Below, piece by piece: positions 8,961 to 17,187 of a stretch of 64,000 nt of DNA (position 1 is the stretch's first letter; each line of letters starts with the position of its first letter). The position numbers and the translations under genes are program-made. Below the pieces are notes generated by a model, which made no database searches, was not told the origin of the DNA, and saw nothing but the letters and a program-made list of their open reading frames with translations. This DNA comes from Pantoea sp. RIT-PI-b (lineage in GTDB: Bacteria; Pseudomonadota; Gammaproteobacteria; Enterobacterales; Enterobacteriaceae): contig NZ_LGIS01000025.1 in assembly GCF_001187905.1 (NCBI RefSeq), positions 62,001 to 126,000 of the forward strand. Direction: 5' to 3'.

Positions 8961-9655
8961 TTGTGGCGCACGGCCAATTTGACGCCGCCGCAGTGCTGGA
9001 TGCAGCCCGCGCCATGAGCTGTGGAGAAACCGCCACCCATGAAGGGCCGATCAAACAGCATCCCAACGGCTGGGGTTGTTTATGGCTGGAGCAAGGACAC
9101 ATTCGCACGCTGCACGGCACCGGCACCTTCGCCGATGCGCTGCCGACCATCGATGTTGACCGCCTGCGCGGTCGTTTTCTGGCGGTGCATGTGCGCCACG
9201 CTACGCTGAGCAAAAATCACGGTATCGAATTTTCCCACCCGCTGTGGCGCACCAGCGGCGCAACCCAGTGGTACATGATGCATAACGGGTTTTTGCCCAC
9301 CGTCTACCAGCAGCTGGGCATGGCGGAGTCGCACTTTGATTCTGCCGAATACCTCGAATACATGGTAGATCGCGCCACGCCCGCGGATTTTACCCGCGAT
9401 TATCTGCGCAACAAGATGGCGCAGGTGGCGCCGGGCGGCAGCTCTGCCAACGCGATTTTTGTCACCCGCGATAAAGCCTGGGCATGGCAATGGCATCCCG
9501 ACGATACGCCCTATCCCACCTATTTCACGCTGCACCGTTTCCAGAATGACAACACGACGTTTATCTCTTCTGAACCCATTTCAACACTAGGCACGGCGTC
9601 TGAATGGCGTCGCATGAGCAACCATGAACTTCATGAATTTCCTTTAGGGGAGTGA
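8948..9655 (+). CDS. Class II glutamine amidotransferase, biosynthetic operon gene 3
   Basis: This 235-residue stand-alone N-terminal-nucleophile amidotransferase domain begins Met-Cys, so Cys2 becomes the nucleophile once Met is removed. NGWG (near 38), VRHAT (near 79) and HNGF (near 113) are the glutamine-binding and oxyanion motifs of the YafJ/EgtC-type class II group. AAGAGGG before the ATG and the 13-base overlap with the ATP-grasp gene support the start. Such proteins hydrolyse glutamine for ammonia or cleave gamma-glutamyl amides, as EgtC does. With a PP-loop ATPase in the same operon it could be the glutaminase half of a split AsnB-like amidating enzyme. Hydrolase of a gamma-glutamyl-protected intermediate is the main alternative. 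Confidence 0.82.
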   Translation: MCRMIVAHGQFDAAAVLDAARAMSCGETATHEGPIKQHPNGWGCLWLEQGHIRTLHGTGTFADALPTIDVDRLRGRFLAVHVRHATLSKNHGIEFSHPLWRTSGATQWYMMHNGFLPTVYQQLGMAESHFDSAEYLEYMVDRATPADFTRDYLRNKMAQVAPGGSSANAIFVTRDKAWAWQWHPDDTPYPTYFTLHRFQNDNTTFISSEPISTLGTASEWRRMSNHELHEFPLGE

Positions 9656-9660
9656 TCAAC

Positions 9661-10461
9661 ATGGCTATTTTCAATCAGATACGCATTATCAATCCTGACA
9701 TGTTTGTGGAAAGCACCTGGCTGGATGACATCGTGACGGCGCGCGTGCCGCTGCTGGTTTTACGCAACTTTCTGACGCCACAGGTGCGGGAAGCCGTGGT
9801 CGACGATTTGCAGCAGTGCCGCGAACAGGTCCGCGTATCGCACTATCCAAACGGTGCGTTGACCACGCTCGGCCCCTATCTGGCAAAGCATACTGCCGCC
9901 CCCGAAAACTACTTCACCGAACTGCGCGATATTCAGTCGGCGCTGCCGCCGTCGCTGCACTGCCTGCGCGATCAAATCTATAACTGGGTGAAGCACGCGC
10001 TGCGCCTGGAGAGTCTGCAAACCGCCAGCGAACCCGATCTGGGCGATTACGCCGGTTCGATTGTGCGCTTCCACGCCAACGGGGTCGCCAATCCCCTGCA
10101 TAACGACAACATCGTGCGCGATGCCGCCGGCAGCGGATTGACGGTGACTAACATCTTGCATCAGCTGAGCTGCGTAGTGTGTTTGCAGGAGTGCAATGCA
10201 GGTGGCGAGCTGCGCATCTTCAATAAGCAGTGGCAGCCGGTAGATGAACGTTTCAAAACGCCGGGCGAACTGGGTTATCAAAGCGGCGTCATCGCGCACA
10301 GCGAGGTGTGTGAGTTCTCACCGCGCAGTGGCGATATCTATCTGTTTAACCCGGCTTTTTATCACGAAATTGATCGCGTGGAAGGCGACACGCGCATCAC
10401 CATGGGCTTCTTCTTTGGCCTGACCGACAAAAAAATGAAACACGCCATCGCCTGGAGCTAA
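9661..10461 (+). CDS. Fe(II)/2-oxoglutarate-dependent oxygenase, biosynthetic operon gene 4
   Basis: This 266-residue protein has a full 2-oxoglutarate oxygenase metal triad: His147 and Asp149 in PLHNDN, His235 in FYHEIDR, with Arg245 in TRITMGF as the likely 2-oxoglutarate carboxylate clamp. The layout (GSIVRFHANG before HxD; SGDIYLFNP before the distal His) is that of prolyl-4-hydroxylase-like enzymes, which hydroxylate, desaturate or epoxidise amino acids. The ATG at 9661 is chosen because AGGGGAG lies 8 bases upstream; a GTG at 9652 overlapping the previous stop is possible. Within this operon it probably oxidises an amino-acid building block or the ligated product. Confidence 0.85.
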   Translation: MAIFNQIRIINPDMFVESTWLDDIVTARVPLLVLRNFLTPQVREAVVDDLQQCREQVRVSHYPNGALTTLGPYLAKHTAAPENYFTELRDIQSALPPSLHCLRDQIYNWVKHALRLESLQTASEPDLGDYAGSIVRFHANGVANPLHNDNIVRDAAGSGLTVTNILHQLSCVVCLQECNAGGELRIFNKQWQPVDERFKTPGELGYQSGVIAHSEVCEFSPRSGDIYLFNPAFYHEIDRVEGDTRITMGFFFGLTDKKMKHAIAWS

Positions 10462-10489
10462 CGCCAGGTTTTTAGACGAGGAGACGAGC

Positions 10490-10990
10490 ATGAATACCTA
10501 CGAAAAAATTACTGCGCTGCTGGATCAGCATCAGGCGCGCTATCGCGTGGTGGAACATGAAGCTATCGGCCAAACCGACCTGATCAGCGAAATTCGCGGC
10601 AACGATCTCAATCAGGCGGCCAAGGCGATGGTGCTGGAAGTGACGATGCCGGATGGTGCCGATGCGCGTTACCTGCTGGCGATTGTGCCAGGCGACTGCA
10701 AGATCAACTTCAAAAGCGCCGCGCGCGCTATTGGCGGCAAGAAGTCGAGCTTTGCACCGCCCGAGAAAGCGCAGGAGTTAACGCAGTGCGTGATGGGGGC
10801 GGTGCCGCCGTTTAGTTTTGATGATCGGCTGGCGCTGCGTGTCGATACGCGGCTGCGCGATGTCGGCACGCTGTGGTTCAACGCCGGCGCCTTAGATCGC
10901 TCCGTTGCGTTGCAGGTGGATGATTTTTTTCAGGTTGTCGGTGATGAATGTTGTGCCGAGATCGCGACACCGGTGACGGCAACCGCCTGA
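10490..10990 (+). CDS. YbaK/ProX-type aminoacyl-tRNA deacylase domain protein, operon gene 5
   Basis: This 166-residue single-domain protein belongs to the YbaK/INS trans-editing family. The conserved lysine is near residue 45 (AAKAMVLEV), and GAVPPFS near 103-109 is the family glycine-proline signature. GGKKSSFAPPEKA fits the substrate loop. Relatives hydrolyse mischarged aminoacyl-tRNAs (Cys-, Ala- or Ser-tRNA). GGAGACGAGC precedes the ATG, and only 28 bp separate it from the oxygenase gene. Position inside a biosynthetic operon suggests protection against misincorporation of an amino-acid analogue made by the pathway; that role is inference. It differs from housekeeping ybaK in sequence and context. 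Confidence 0.8.
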   Translation: MNTYEKITALLDQHQARYRVVEHEAIGQTDLISEIRGNDLNQAAKAMVLEVTMPDGADARYLLAIVPGDCKINFKSAARAIGGKKSSFAPPEKAQELTQCVMGAVPPFSFDDRLALRVDTRLRDVGTLWFNAGALDRSVALQVDDFFQVVGDECCAEIATPVTATA

Positions 10991-11011
10991 TCGCGGCAGT
11001 AAGGAATCTGT

Positions 11012-11917
11012 ATGTCAGTCAAAGATATGTTGTTAGCCCTGCTGGTTGTGGTGGCGTGGGGCGTGAATTTCGTGGTGATCAAGCTGGGTTTGCAGGACAT
11101 GCCGCCTTTCTTGCTGGCGGGGCTGCGTTTTAGCCTAGTGGCGTTTCCGGCGATCTTGTTTGTTAAACGTCCGGCAATTCCGCTGCGCTGGCTGGTGGTC
11201 TACGGCATGACCATCAGCTTCGGGCAGTTCGCCTTTCTGTTCCTTGCCATCAAACTCGGCATGCCGGCGGGACTGGCGTCGCTGGTGCTGCAGGCGCAGG
11301 CATTTTTCACCCTGCTGCTTGGCGCGCTGTTCCTGGCGGAGAAGCTGCGCTGGAATCACATCGTCGGCATTTTAGTGGCGACGCTCGGCATGTTTATGCT
11401 GGCGACCGCCGGCATGGAAGGGCAAACCACGGCGGGCATAACGCTGACCACCATGATGCTGACGCTGGCCGCGGCGCTGTCGTGGGGGCTTGGCAACATC
11501 ACCAATAAAATCATTTTGCGTAACCGCAAGGTGCCGGTGATGTCGCTGGTAGTGTGGAGTGCGCTGGTGCCGGTAGTGCCGTTCTTTGCCTGCTCATGGC
11601 TATTTGATGGCGAAGCATCGATTATTACCAGCCTGCTGAACATCTCGCTGCAAACGGTGCTGGCGCTGATCTATCTCGCCTTTATCGCCACCATTGTGGG
11701 CTACGCGATCTGGGGCAATTTGCTCAGTCGCTACGAAACCTGGCGCGTGGCACCGCTGTCGCTGCTTGTACCGGTGGTGGGCATCCTCAGCGCAGCGTTG
11801 ATTCTCGGCGAGACCTTGTCGATCCAGCAGATGATCGGTGTGGCGGTGATCATTCTGGGTCTGCTGGTGAATGTGTTTGGTGGCATGGTCAGTCAGCGCT
11901 TATTGGTGCGAACCTGA
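11012..11917 (+). CDS. EamA/DMT-family exporter, operon gene 6
   Basis: This 301-residue inner-membrane protein has ten predicted helices in two EamA repeats. The first starts at LALLVVVAWGVNFVVIKLG; the second covers about 150-290, with SWGLGNITNKI at its start. DMT carriers of this kind commonly export amino acids and related metabolites (RhtA, EamA, YdcZ types). TAAGGA lies before the ATG, and 21 bp separate it from the deacylase gene. It is last in the operon and followed by a strong shared terminator at 11934-11962. It is the likely efflux and self-resistance component for the pathway product; the substrate is unknown. Confidence 0.85.
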   Translation: MSVKDMLLALLVVVAWGVNFVVIKLGLQDMPPFLLAGLRFSLVAFPAILFVKRPAIPLRWLVVYGMTISFGQFAFLFLAIKLGMPAGLASLVLQAQAFFTLLLGALFLAEKLRWNHIVGILVATLGMFMLATAGMEGQTTAGITLTTMMLTLAAALSWGLGNITNKIILRNRKVPVMSLVVWSALVPVVPFFACSWLFDGEASIITSLLNISLQTVLALIYLAFIATIVGYAIWGNLLSRYETWRVAPLSLLVPVVGILSAALILGETLSIQQMIGVAVIILGLLVNVFGGMVSQRLLVRT

Positions 11918-11933
11918 CGTTTATCACACACAT

Positions 11934-11962
11934 AAAAAAACGCCGCGTTATGCGGCGTTTTT
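11934..11962. terminator. Bidirectional terminator between the exporter gene and ibpA
   Basis: The stem ACGCCGC/GCGGCGT has a TTAT loop, with a run of A on the left and T on the right. It therefore works as an intrinsic terminator for both convergent transcripts. Confidence 0.9.
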
Positions 11963-11981
11963 CGTCAACTCAGCAGCCTGA

Positions 11982-12395
11982 TTACAGGATTTCGATACGG
12001 CGCGGTTTCGCCTCTTCCGGGACGATGCGTACCAGATCGATGCTCAGCAGACCATTTTCCAGACGCGCATCGCGCACGGTGATGTGATCGGCCAGCTGGA
12101 ATTTACGCTCAAAGTTGCGCTCGGCAATGCCCTGATACAGATACTTGCGCTCCGGCTGCTCTTCCGGGTGCGCACCACGTACCACCAGCACGTTATCGTG
12201 TGAGGTGATATCTAATTCGCTCTGGGCAAAGCCCGCGACGGCAATCGTGATGCGGTAGAAGTTCTCATCCACCAGCTCAACGTTATAGGGAGGATAGCCC
12301 CCATTAGCCTGGTTCTGATTGGTCTCAAGCAGGTTAATCAAGCGATCAAAACCGATGGCAGAACGATAAAGTGGAGAGAGATCAAAATTACGCAT
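11982..12395 (-). CDS. ibpA: Small heat-shock protein IbpA
   Basis: This 137-residue Hsp20 chaperone matches E. coli IbpA throughout ([31 protein letters not shown]-terminal RRIEIL containing the I-x-I dimer-linking motif). It binds unfolding proteins in the cytoplasm and passes them to DnaK and ClpB. The ATG at 12395 has AGGAG 7 bases upstream and gives the family N-terminus; a longer frame to 12527 runs through the 5' leader and the promoter. No ibpB follows: the terminator lies 20 bp after the stop. Erwinia-type bacteria are known for a single IbpA, which fits. A sigma-32 promoter and an RNA-thermometer leader precede it. Confidence 0.97.
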   Translation of the reverse strand: MRNFDLSPLYRSAIGFDRLINLLETNQNQANGGYPPYNVELVDENFYRITIAVAGFAQSELDITSHDNVLVVRGAHPEEQPERKYLYQGIAERNFERKFQLADHITVRDARLENGLLSIDLVRIVPEEAKPRRIEIL

Positions 12396-12494
12396 AATAA
12401 GACTCCTGATAATCAGCAAGTTTAGGCAACCTTCCACCATGGACAGGTTGTTCAGCCCGCTGCTGTCCCTTCCGGCAACAGCAGCGTGACCGTT
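12396..12494 (-). promoter_or_regulatory. ROSE-like RNA thermometer in the ibpA 5' leader
   Basis: The ~100-base leader has TTGCTG about 10 bases before AGGAGTC. The short U(U/C)GCU element placed to pair with the Shine-Dalgarno is the hallmark of ROSE thermometers known from ibpA in E. coli. Upstream stem-forming segments (GCTGCTGTTGCCGG with GGACAGCAGC, about 12450-12490) would give the preceding hairpins. Length and arrangement match the E. coli ibpA leader. Folding was judged by eye only. Confidence 0.7.
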
Positions 12495-12500
12495 CCTTAA

Positions 12501-12528
12501 AAGTGGGTGCAGCCTGGTCGCTTTCAAG
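12501..12528 (-). promoter_or_regulatory. Sigma-32 heat-shock promoter of ibpA
   Basis: On the minus strand CTTGAAA (12528-12522) is followed after 14 bases by CCCACTT (12507-12501). This fits the sigma-32 consensus CTTGAAA-N13-15-CCCCATNT well and sits about 100 bases before the ibpA start. Confidence 0.85.
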
Positions 12529-12680
12529 GGCCAATGCGTATTTTTTACAGCAATTCTGACGATATGGCATACACTCAGGGAACCATTCTCCTGAGATCCA
12601 AGACAAGGTCATAGAGCTTTGCGAAACGTCAGGTGACACACTCCAGCCAGGGCCATGCCATGACTGAAGGGATGATGATA

Positions 12681-13040
12681 ATGAAGATGATGAAACGCTT
12701 TCCACTCACAGCTGTGCTGATTTGCAGCGCCTTTGCTTCTTCGGGCTGCTCCAGCGTGATGTCTCATACGGGCGCCAGTCAGGGCTACTATCCCGGTACG
12801 CGCGCCAGTGCAGAGATGCTAACGGATGACAAAACCAGTTGGGCAATTAAGCCGCTGGCCCTGATCGATTTACCCTTTTCAGCGGTGATGGATACCGTGC
12901 TGCTGCCGTGGGACTATTTCCGTTCCGATGACGACAAGAGCAAGGATTCCATCCACGAGCGTGTGATGCAGAGCGAAAAATTGGCCGGCACCCAAGCCAG
13001 CCTGGCGACCGCAGCCTCTACTCCGGTAACATCGCACTGA
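12681..13040 (+). CDS. yidQ: YidQ, YceK-family outer-membrane lipoprotein
   Basis: This small lipoprotein (~119 aa) has a signal peptide (MKRFPLTAVLICSAFASSGC) ending in a lipobox Cys, then SSVMSHTG..YYPGTRAS, a signature shared with E. coli YidQ and YceK. Residue +2 after Cys is Ser, which favours outer-membrane sorting. Its role is not known. Several ATGs crowd the start (12672, 12675, 12681, 12687, 12690). 12681 is chosen because GAAGGG lies about 9 bases upstream and the signal peptide is then normal length. It is divergent from ibpA, and its 3' end overlaps the yidR 3' end by 23 bases, as expected from the E. coli gene order. Confidence 0.88.
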   Translation: MKMMKRFPLTAVLICSAFASSGCSSVMSHTGASQGYYPGTRASAEMLTDDKTSWAIKPLALIDLPFSAVMDTVLLPWDYFRSDDDKSKDSIHERVMQSEKLAGTQASLATAASTPVTSH

Positions 13041-14280
13041 CGCAAAACAGCTGGCGCCAACCGTCAACCTCCCGCATATAAGCGATCTGCTCACCATCCG
13101 GCGACCACACCACCGCATCACTGGATGGCGCGCGATCGCTGCGTGGCGTCAAGCGCGTACAGTGTCCCGTCGTCACTTCACAACGCATCACACTGTTATC
13201 GCAAATAAATGCGATGGCGCTGCCATTCGGCTGCCAGCTAAAAGCAGACTGGATGCTGCTTGCCAGCTGGGTTATCTGACGCGGCTGACCGCCATTGGGT
13301 GAAACCGTCCACAACTGAACGATGCCGTGCTCATCCGCCAGCAAAAAGGCGATGGCGCTGCCATCCGCTGAGGCACGCAGCCAATGGCGCGGCTGCAGCG
13401 CCAGCCCTTTGGTGTGCGTGACGCGCCGCTGCTGCACGCCGGCTGGTGGCGCAGGTAGTTTATCGGGCGTGCCCTGCAATGGTGATGCACCCGCCTTCGC
13501 GTAATCTGCGAGCGCTGCTGGCAGATCCACGACAAACACCTCAGGTACTTTTTCGCCGTTCGCATCGCGCGTATCGCCAATAAAGGCAATAGCCCAGCGC
13601 TGCCAGCTGCCGTCGGCTCTCTGGTAGCCTTGATTACCTATCCAGCACTCTTCATAGGCGCGGTCGATCTGGTCACTGCCCGGCTGCGGATCGCGCTGCG
13701 TCTGGCTGACCAGCACGCAATAGTGGCTGCCCTCATATTCACGCGGATGCTGTTTGGGCGGACACACCGGATGCAGCGGCACCGCCACGCCGACATTGCG
13801 CAGGTCATCACGCGCATCCTTTTCATGCATTACGTGATCGTTATAGGTAAAACTCAGGCGCGAACCATCCGGACTGAAGACGTGCACATGCGATCCCCCG
13901 CGCAGCGCGCCGGGCGTATAAGGCGCGGTGATATCACAGGCGTCGAGATTTTCGGCAATGCCCTGCTGCACAATCACGCCGCGACGATGATGAAAATCGT
14001 AGCGCCAATGCGCGTCCGGATGTTCCGGCCCGTGAATGCAGACGTAACGCGACGGCAGATCCGGGCTAACGGTGACCACGCCAACGTGTGCGCCATCGCG
14101 CGCCTGATACAGCACTTCAACAGCGCCGCTTGTCACGTTAACGCGCTCAATGGTCAGGCTGGTAAAGGAGGCGCCGGATGGCCGCACATCAAACGCCAGC
14201 CATTGGCTATCGCCGGTCCAGACGTTGATATTGGTCAGCTGATGATGGCGCTGGGCAAAGGTGAGTTGTTTTTCTGACAT
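13018..14280 (-). CDS. yidR: YidR, TolB-like beta-propeller protein (DUF3748)
   Basis: This 420-residue protein closely matches E. coli YidR, including TGDSQWLAFDVRPSGASF, YDFHHRRGVIV and TAPYTPGALRGGSHVHVFSPDG. Repeated FSPDG/WSPDG/WQPNG segments are TolB/WD40-like propeller blades. No export signal is seen, so it is probably cytoplasmic. Function is unknown; PD40-type repeats suggest protein or oligosaccharide binding. In E. coli cbrA separates yidR from dgoT; here a palindromic repeat pair occupies that gap and cbrA is absent from this spot. Confidence 0.92.
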   Translation of the reverse strand: MSEKQLTFAQRHHQLTNINVWTGDSQWLAFDVRPSGASFTSLTIERVNVTSGAVEVLYQARDGAHVGVVTVSPDLPSRYVCIHGPEHPDAHWRYDFHHRRGVIVQQGIAENLDACDITAPYTPGALRGGSHVHVFSPDGSRLSFTYNDHVMHEKDARDDLRNVGVAVPLHPVCPPKQHPREYEGSHYCVLVSQTQRDPQPGSDQIDRAYEECWIGNQGYQRADGSWQRWAIAFIGDTRDANGEKVPEVFVVDLPAALADYAKAGASPLQGTPDKLPAPPAGVQQRRVTHTKGLALQPRHWLRASADGSAIAFLLADEHGIVQLWTVSPNGGQPRQITQLASSIQSAFSWQPNGSAIAFICDNSVMRCEVTTGHCTRLTPRSDRAPSSDAVVWSPDGEQIAYMREVDGWRQLFCVSAMLPE

Positions 14281-14377
14281 GAGGCAACCTTACATCTGAC
14301 AGTTGCCGGATAAATTACGTGATTTGCTAGTGGGATGCGAATAAACCCGGTCGTCATTATCGTGCGGTTATTAGCCA

Positions 14378-14435
14378 GGTCGCCATAAATGGCGACCCTA
14401 CAGCAAGGTTTGTAGGGTGCGCATTCATGCGCACC
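14378..14435. repeat. Inverted pair of palindromic repeats between yidR and dgoT
   Basis: GGTCGCCATAAATGGCGACC plus CTAC at 14378-14402, then GTAGG and a TGCGCATTCATGCGCACC unit to 14435. Same stem-CTAC-spacer-GTAG-stem design as at 4487-4545 and 28231-28306, but the second stem has drifted (GCGCAT instead of CGCCAT) with both arms changed together. It ends 8 bases before the dgoT stop codon, so it also forms the 3' end of the dgo transcript. Confidence 0.8.
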
Positions 14436-14443
14436 TGGTTGGA

Positions 14444-15736
14444 TTAACCCACGCGTTTTACATCACCGACCAGCAGGATATACGACAGCGCACCGATCAG
14501 CGCCACCGCCGAGATGTACACCAGCGCAGGGGCAAAGCCGTAATCCTGCGCCAGATAGCCGACGACCAGCGGCACGGTAATGCCGCCCAGGCCACCAACA
14601 AAGTTGAACATGCCGCCGGTCAAACCAATCAGACGCACCGGCGCCAGCGATGACACCAGCGACCAGGTGATCGAGGCGAAACCGTTGCCGAAGAAGGCGA
14701 TGGCCATCAACGTCATGATCCAAATAGGGTCGTTCGTGTAGTTAGCGCCCATGATGCAGGTGGAGATCAGCAAACCACAGATGATCGGCGTTTTACGGGC
14801 AAAGCCAAGCGAACGGCCGCTGCGCACCAGACGATCGGCGACGATGCCCGACAGAATCACGCCCACAAACGCCGCGAGGAATGGCACGGTGGTCATAAAG
14901 CCGGCGGTCAGCGCCGCGATGTGTTTTTCCTGCGTCAGATAGTTCGGGAACCAGGTCAGGAAGAACCATAGCGTGGAGGTCACGGCGAACTGGCCGAGAT
15001 AGACGCCGCACAGCTTGCGATGGAACACCAGTTTCCAGTCGGCGGCGGTGAGTTTGGTGCGGGTTTTCTTCTCGCTCGGCGCATCACCATCGACCATCGC
15101 ACCGCCTTCGCGGATGTAATCCAACTCGGCTTTATTGATGCCTTTGCTCTGGCTCGGTGCCTGATAGAACTTAATCCAGATCAGCGACCAGATGATGCCG
15201 ATACCGCCGGTGATGATGAAGACCCAGTGCCAGCTCAGCAGTTCCTGAATCCAGATCAGCAGCGGCGTCAGGAAAGCCAGGCCGACAAACTGGCCGGAGG
15301 TATAGAAACCAACCGCAGAAGCGCGTTCCTGCTCCGGGAACCAGCTGGTCACCAGGCGGTTGTTGGTGGGGAACGCGGGCGCTTCGAATATACCAGTAAT
15401 GGCACGCAGGCCAATTAAGGATAATAAGCCCGTCGCGAAACCCTGAAATAGCGTTGCGACCGACCAGCCAAAGATGGCAATAAAATAGGTTACGCGAGAA
15501 CCGACGCGATCAAGGAACCAGCCGCCGGGAATCTGACATAACGTATATAGCCAGGCAAAGGCAGAAAATACATAGCCCATTTGCGCTTTAGTAATACCGA
15601 ACTCCTCCTGAATATGGGCAGAAGCGACGGCTAAATTTGCGCGGTCAACATAACAAATCACCACCGTAATAAATATCATCAGCAGCGTGATATAACGACG
15701 GCGCGTCGGTTTGGCTTGCACAGCAGAGAGATCCAT
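14444..15736 (-). CDS. dgoT: D-galactonate transporter DgoT
   Basis: This 430-residue, 12-helix MFS proton symporter matches E. coli DgoT ([30 protein letters not shown] start, [38 protein letters not shown]). It imports D-galactonate. It is the last gene of dgoRKADT, separated from dgoD by 302 bp containing an ERIC element. GGAGAAACACC precedes the ATG. The spacing suggests RNA processing between dgoD and dgoT or a separate level of expression. Confidence 0.95.
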   Translation of the reverse strand: MDLSAVQAKPTRRRYITLLMIFITVVICYVDRANLAVASAHIQEEFGITKAQMGYVFSAFAWLYTLCQIPGGWFLDRVGSRVTYFIAIFGWSVATLFQGFATGLLSLIGLRAITGIFEAPAFPTNNRLVTSWFPEQERASAVGFYTSGQFVGLAFLTPLLIWIQELLSWHWVFIITGGIGIIWSLIWIKFYQAPSQSKGINKAELDYIREGGAMVDGDAPSEKKTRTKLTAADWKLVFHRKLCGVYLGQFAVTSTLWFFLTWFPNYLTQEKHIAALTAGFMTTVPFLAAFVGVILSGIVADRLVRSGRSLGFARKTPIICGLLISTCIMGANYTNDPIWIMTLMAIAFFGNGFASITWSLVSSLAPVRLIGLTGGMFNFVGGLGGITVPLVVGYLAQDYGFAPALVYISAVALIGALSYILLVGDVKRVG

Positions 15737-15920
15737 GGTGTTTCTCCGTCATCGGGTTTGCCGTAAAGGCGCGACAAAGCACGCCCCGACAAACTCAGGG
15801 TAGTGGTAACAAAGGTAAATCCGCCGAGGCGGTAAATAAGCTGTGCCGGGAAAAAGGCTGAGTGAAGCCCTATGCCCTATTTCACCGGCATATAATCATT
15901 TAGATTTAATTAAATTTAAC

Positions 15921-16036
15921 ACCCTAAATAATTCGAGCTACAGAAAGGCGGCAAGCGAATGAATCCCCGGGAGCTTACACCATGACTGGGGTGAATAAAC
16001 GCAGCCAACGCATCTGTAGCTTGAAGTATGACGGGT
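15921..16036. repeat. ERIC (IRU) repeat between dgoD and dgoT
   Basis: The ~116-bp segment contains the ERIC core GAATCCCCGGGAGCTTACA and TGACTGGGGTGAATAAACG, flanked by terminal inverted arms (ATTCGAGCTACAG and CTGTAGCTTGAAGTATGAC). Full ERIC elements are about 127 bp; the apex TAAGTAA is shortened here. It ends 3 bases before the dgoD stop codon, inside the dgo transcription unit. The rest of this 302-bp gap (15737-15920) is AT-rich with no gene. Confidence 0.92.
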
Positions 16037-16038
16037 AT

Positions 16039-17187
16039 TTACCATTCAGCAACGCTGCCATCTGGAAAACGCCACAGCGGATTGCGCCAGTCAGGTGCAT
16101 TTTTACTACGCTCGATCACCAGCTCTTCATTTATTTCCACGCCGAGGCCCGGTTTATTTAACGGATAGAAATGACCGTCATCCATTTTGAAATCGTCTTT
16201 ATTAATCACGTAATCGAGCAGTTCGGCGCCCTGATTGTAGTGAATGCCCATGCTCTGTTCCTGGAACACCGCGTTGCGTGACACGAAGTCAACGTGCAGG
16301 CAAGCCGCCAATGCGATCGGGCCGAGCGGACAGTGCGGTGCCAGCGCGACATCATAGGATTCAGCCATCGCCGCTATCTTGTAGCACTCGGTGATACCGC
16401 CGGCATGCGACAGATCCGGCTGCAGAATCGCTAAACCGCCCGCTTCCAGCACGCGTTTAAACTCAAAGCGCGAGAACATGCGTTCACCAGCGGCAATCGG
16501 AATGTGGGTTTGCGCGGCCAGGCGCGGATAATATTCCGCTTGCTCCGCCAGCACCGGCTCTTCAATAAACAGCGGGCGATACGGTTCCAGCTCTTTAATC
16601 AGCACTTTCGCCATTGGCGCGCTGACGCGGCCGTGGAAATCAAGGCCAAACTCAATCTCTTTACCGAAGGCTTCGCGAATCTGCGCCACGGTATTCACCG
16701 CATCGTCGACTTTACGGGCGTTATCAATAATGCCCATCTCTTCGCAGCCGTTGAGTTTAAAGGTATCAAAACCGATGGTGCGCAACTTCTTGATGCCATC
16801 AATGACGTCGGCCGGACGATCGCCGCCTACCCAGCTGTAAGCTTTAATGCTGTCGCGCACTAAACCACCCAGCAGTTGATAAACCGGTACGCCCAACGCT
16901 TTGCCTTTAATATCCCACAATGCTTGATCGATACCGGCGATAGCGCTCATCAGAATCGGGCCACCGCGATAGAAGCCACCGCGATACATCACCTGCCATA
17001 AGTCGTTGATGCGCGCCGGATCCTGACCAATCAGATATTCAGACAGCTCATGCACCGCCGCTTCCACGCTGCGGGCGCGGCCTTCAATCACCGGTTCGCC
17101 CCAGCCAACGATGCCTTCGTCGGTTTCGATTTTCAGGAACATCCAGCGCGGCGGCAGGCGGTAAGTGGTCAGTTTGGTAATTTTCAT
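16039..17187 (-). CDS. dgoD: D-galactonate dehydratase DgoD
   Basis: This 382-residue enolase-superfamily enzyme has exactly the E. coli DgoD length. It dehydrates D-galactonate to 2-keto-3-deoxy-D-galactonate. Metal ligands lie in GLDFHGR (Asp near 183), IEEP (Glu near 209) and AGERMFSR (Glu near 235); catalytic His near 285 is in [10 protein letters not shown]. The start overlaps the dgoA stop (ATGA), so translation is coupled. An ERIC element abuts its stop codon. Confidence 0.96.
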   Translation of the reverse strand: MKITKLTTYRLPPRWMFLKIETDEGIVGWGEPVIEGRARSVEAAVHELSEYLIGQDPARINDLWQVMYRGGFYRGGPILMSAIAGIDQALWDIKGKALGVPVYQLLGGLVRDSIKAYSWVGGDRPADVIDGIKKLRTIGFDTFKLNGCEEMGIIDNARKVDDAVNTVAQIREAFGKEIEFGLDFHGRVSAPMAKVLIKELEPYRPLFIEEPVLAEQAEYYPRLAAQTHIPIAAGERMFSRFEFKRVLEAGGLAILQPDLSHAGGITECYKIAAMAESYDVALAPHCPLGPIALAACLHVDFVSRNAVFQEQSMGIHYNQGAELLDYVINKDDFKMDDGHFYPLNKPGLGVEINEELVIERSKNAPDWRNPLWRFPDGSVAEW

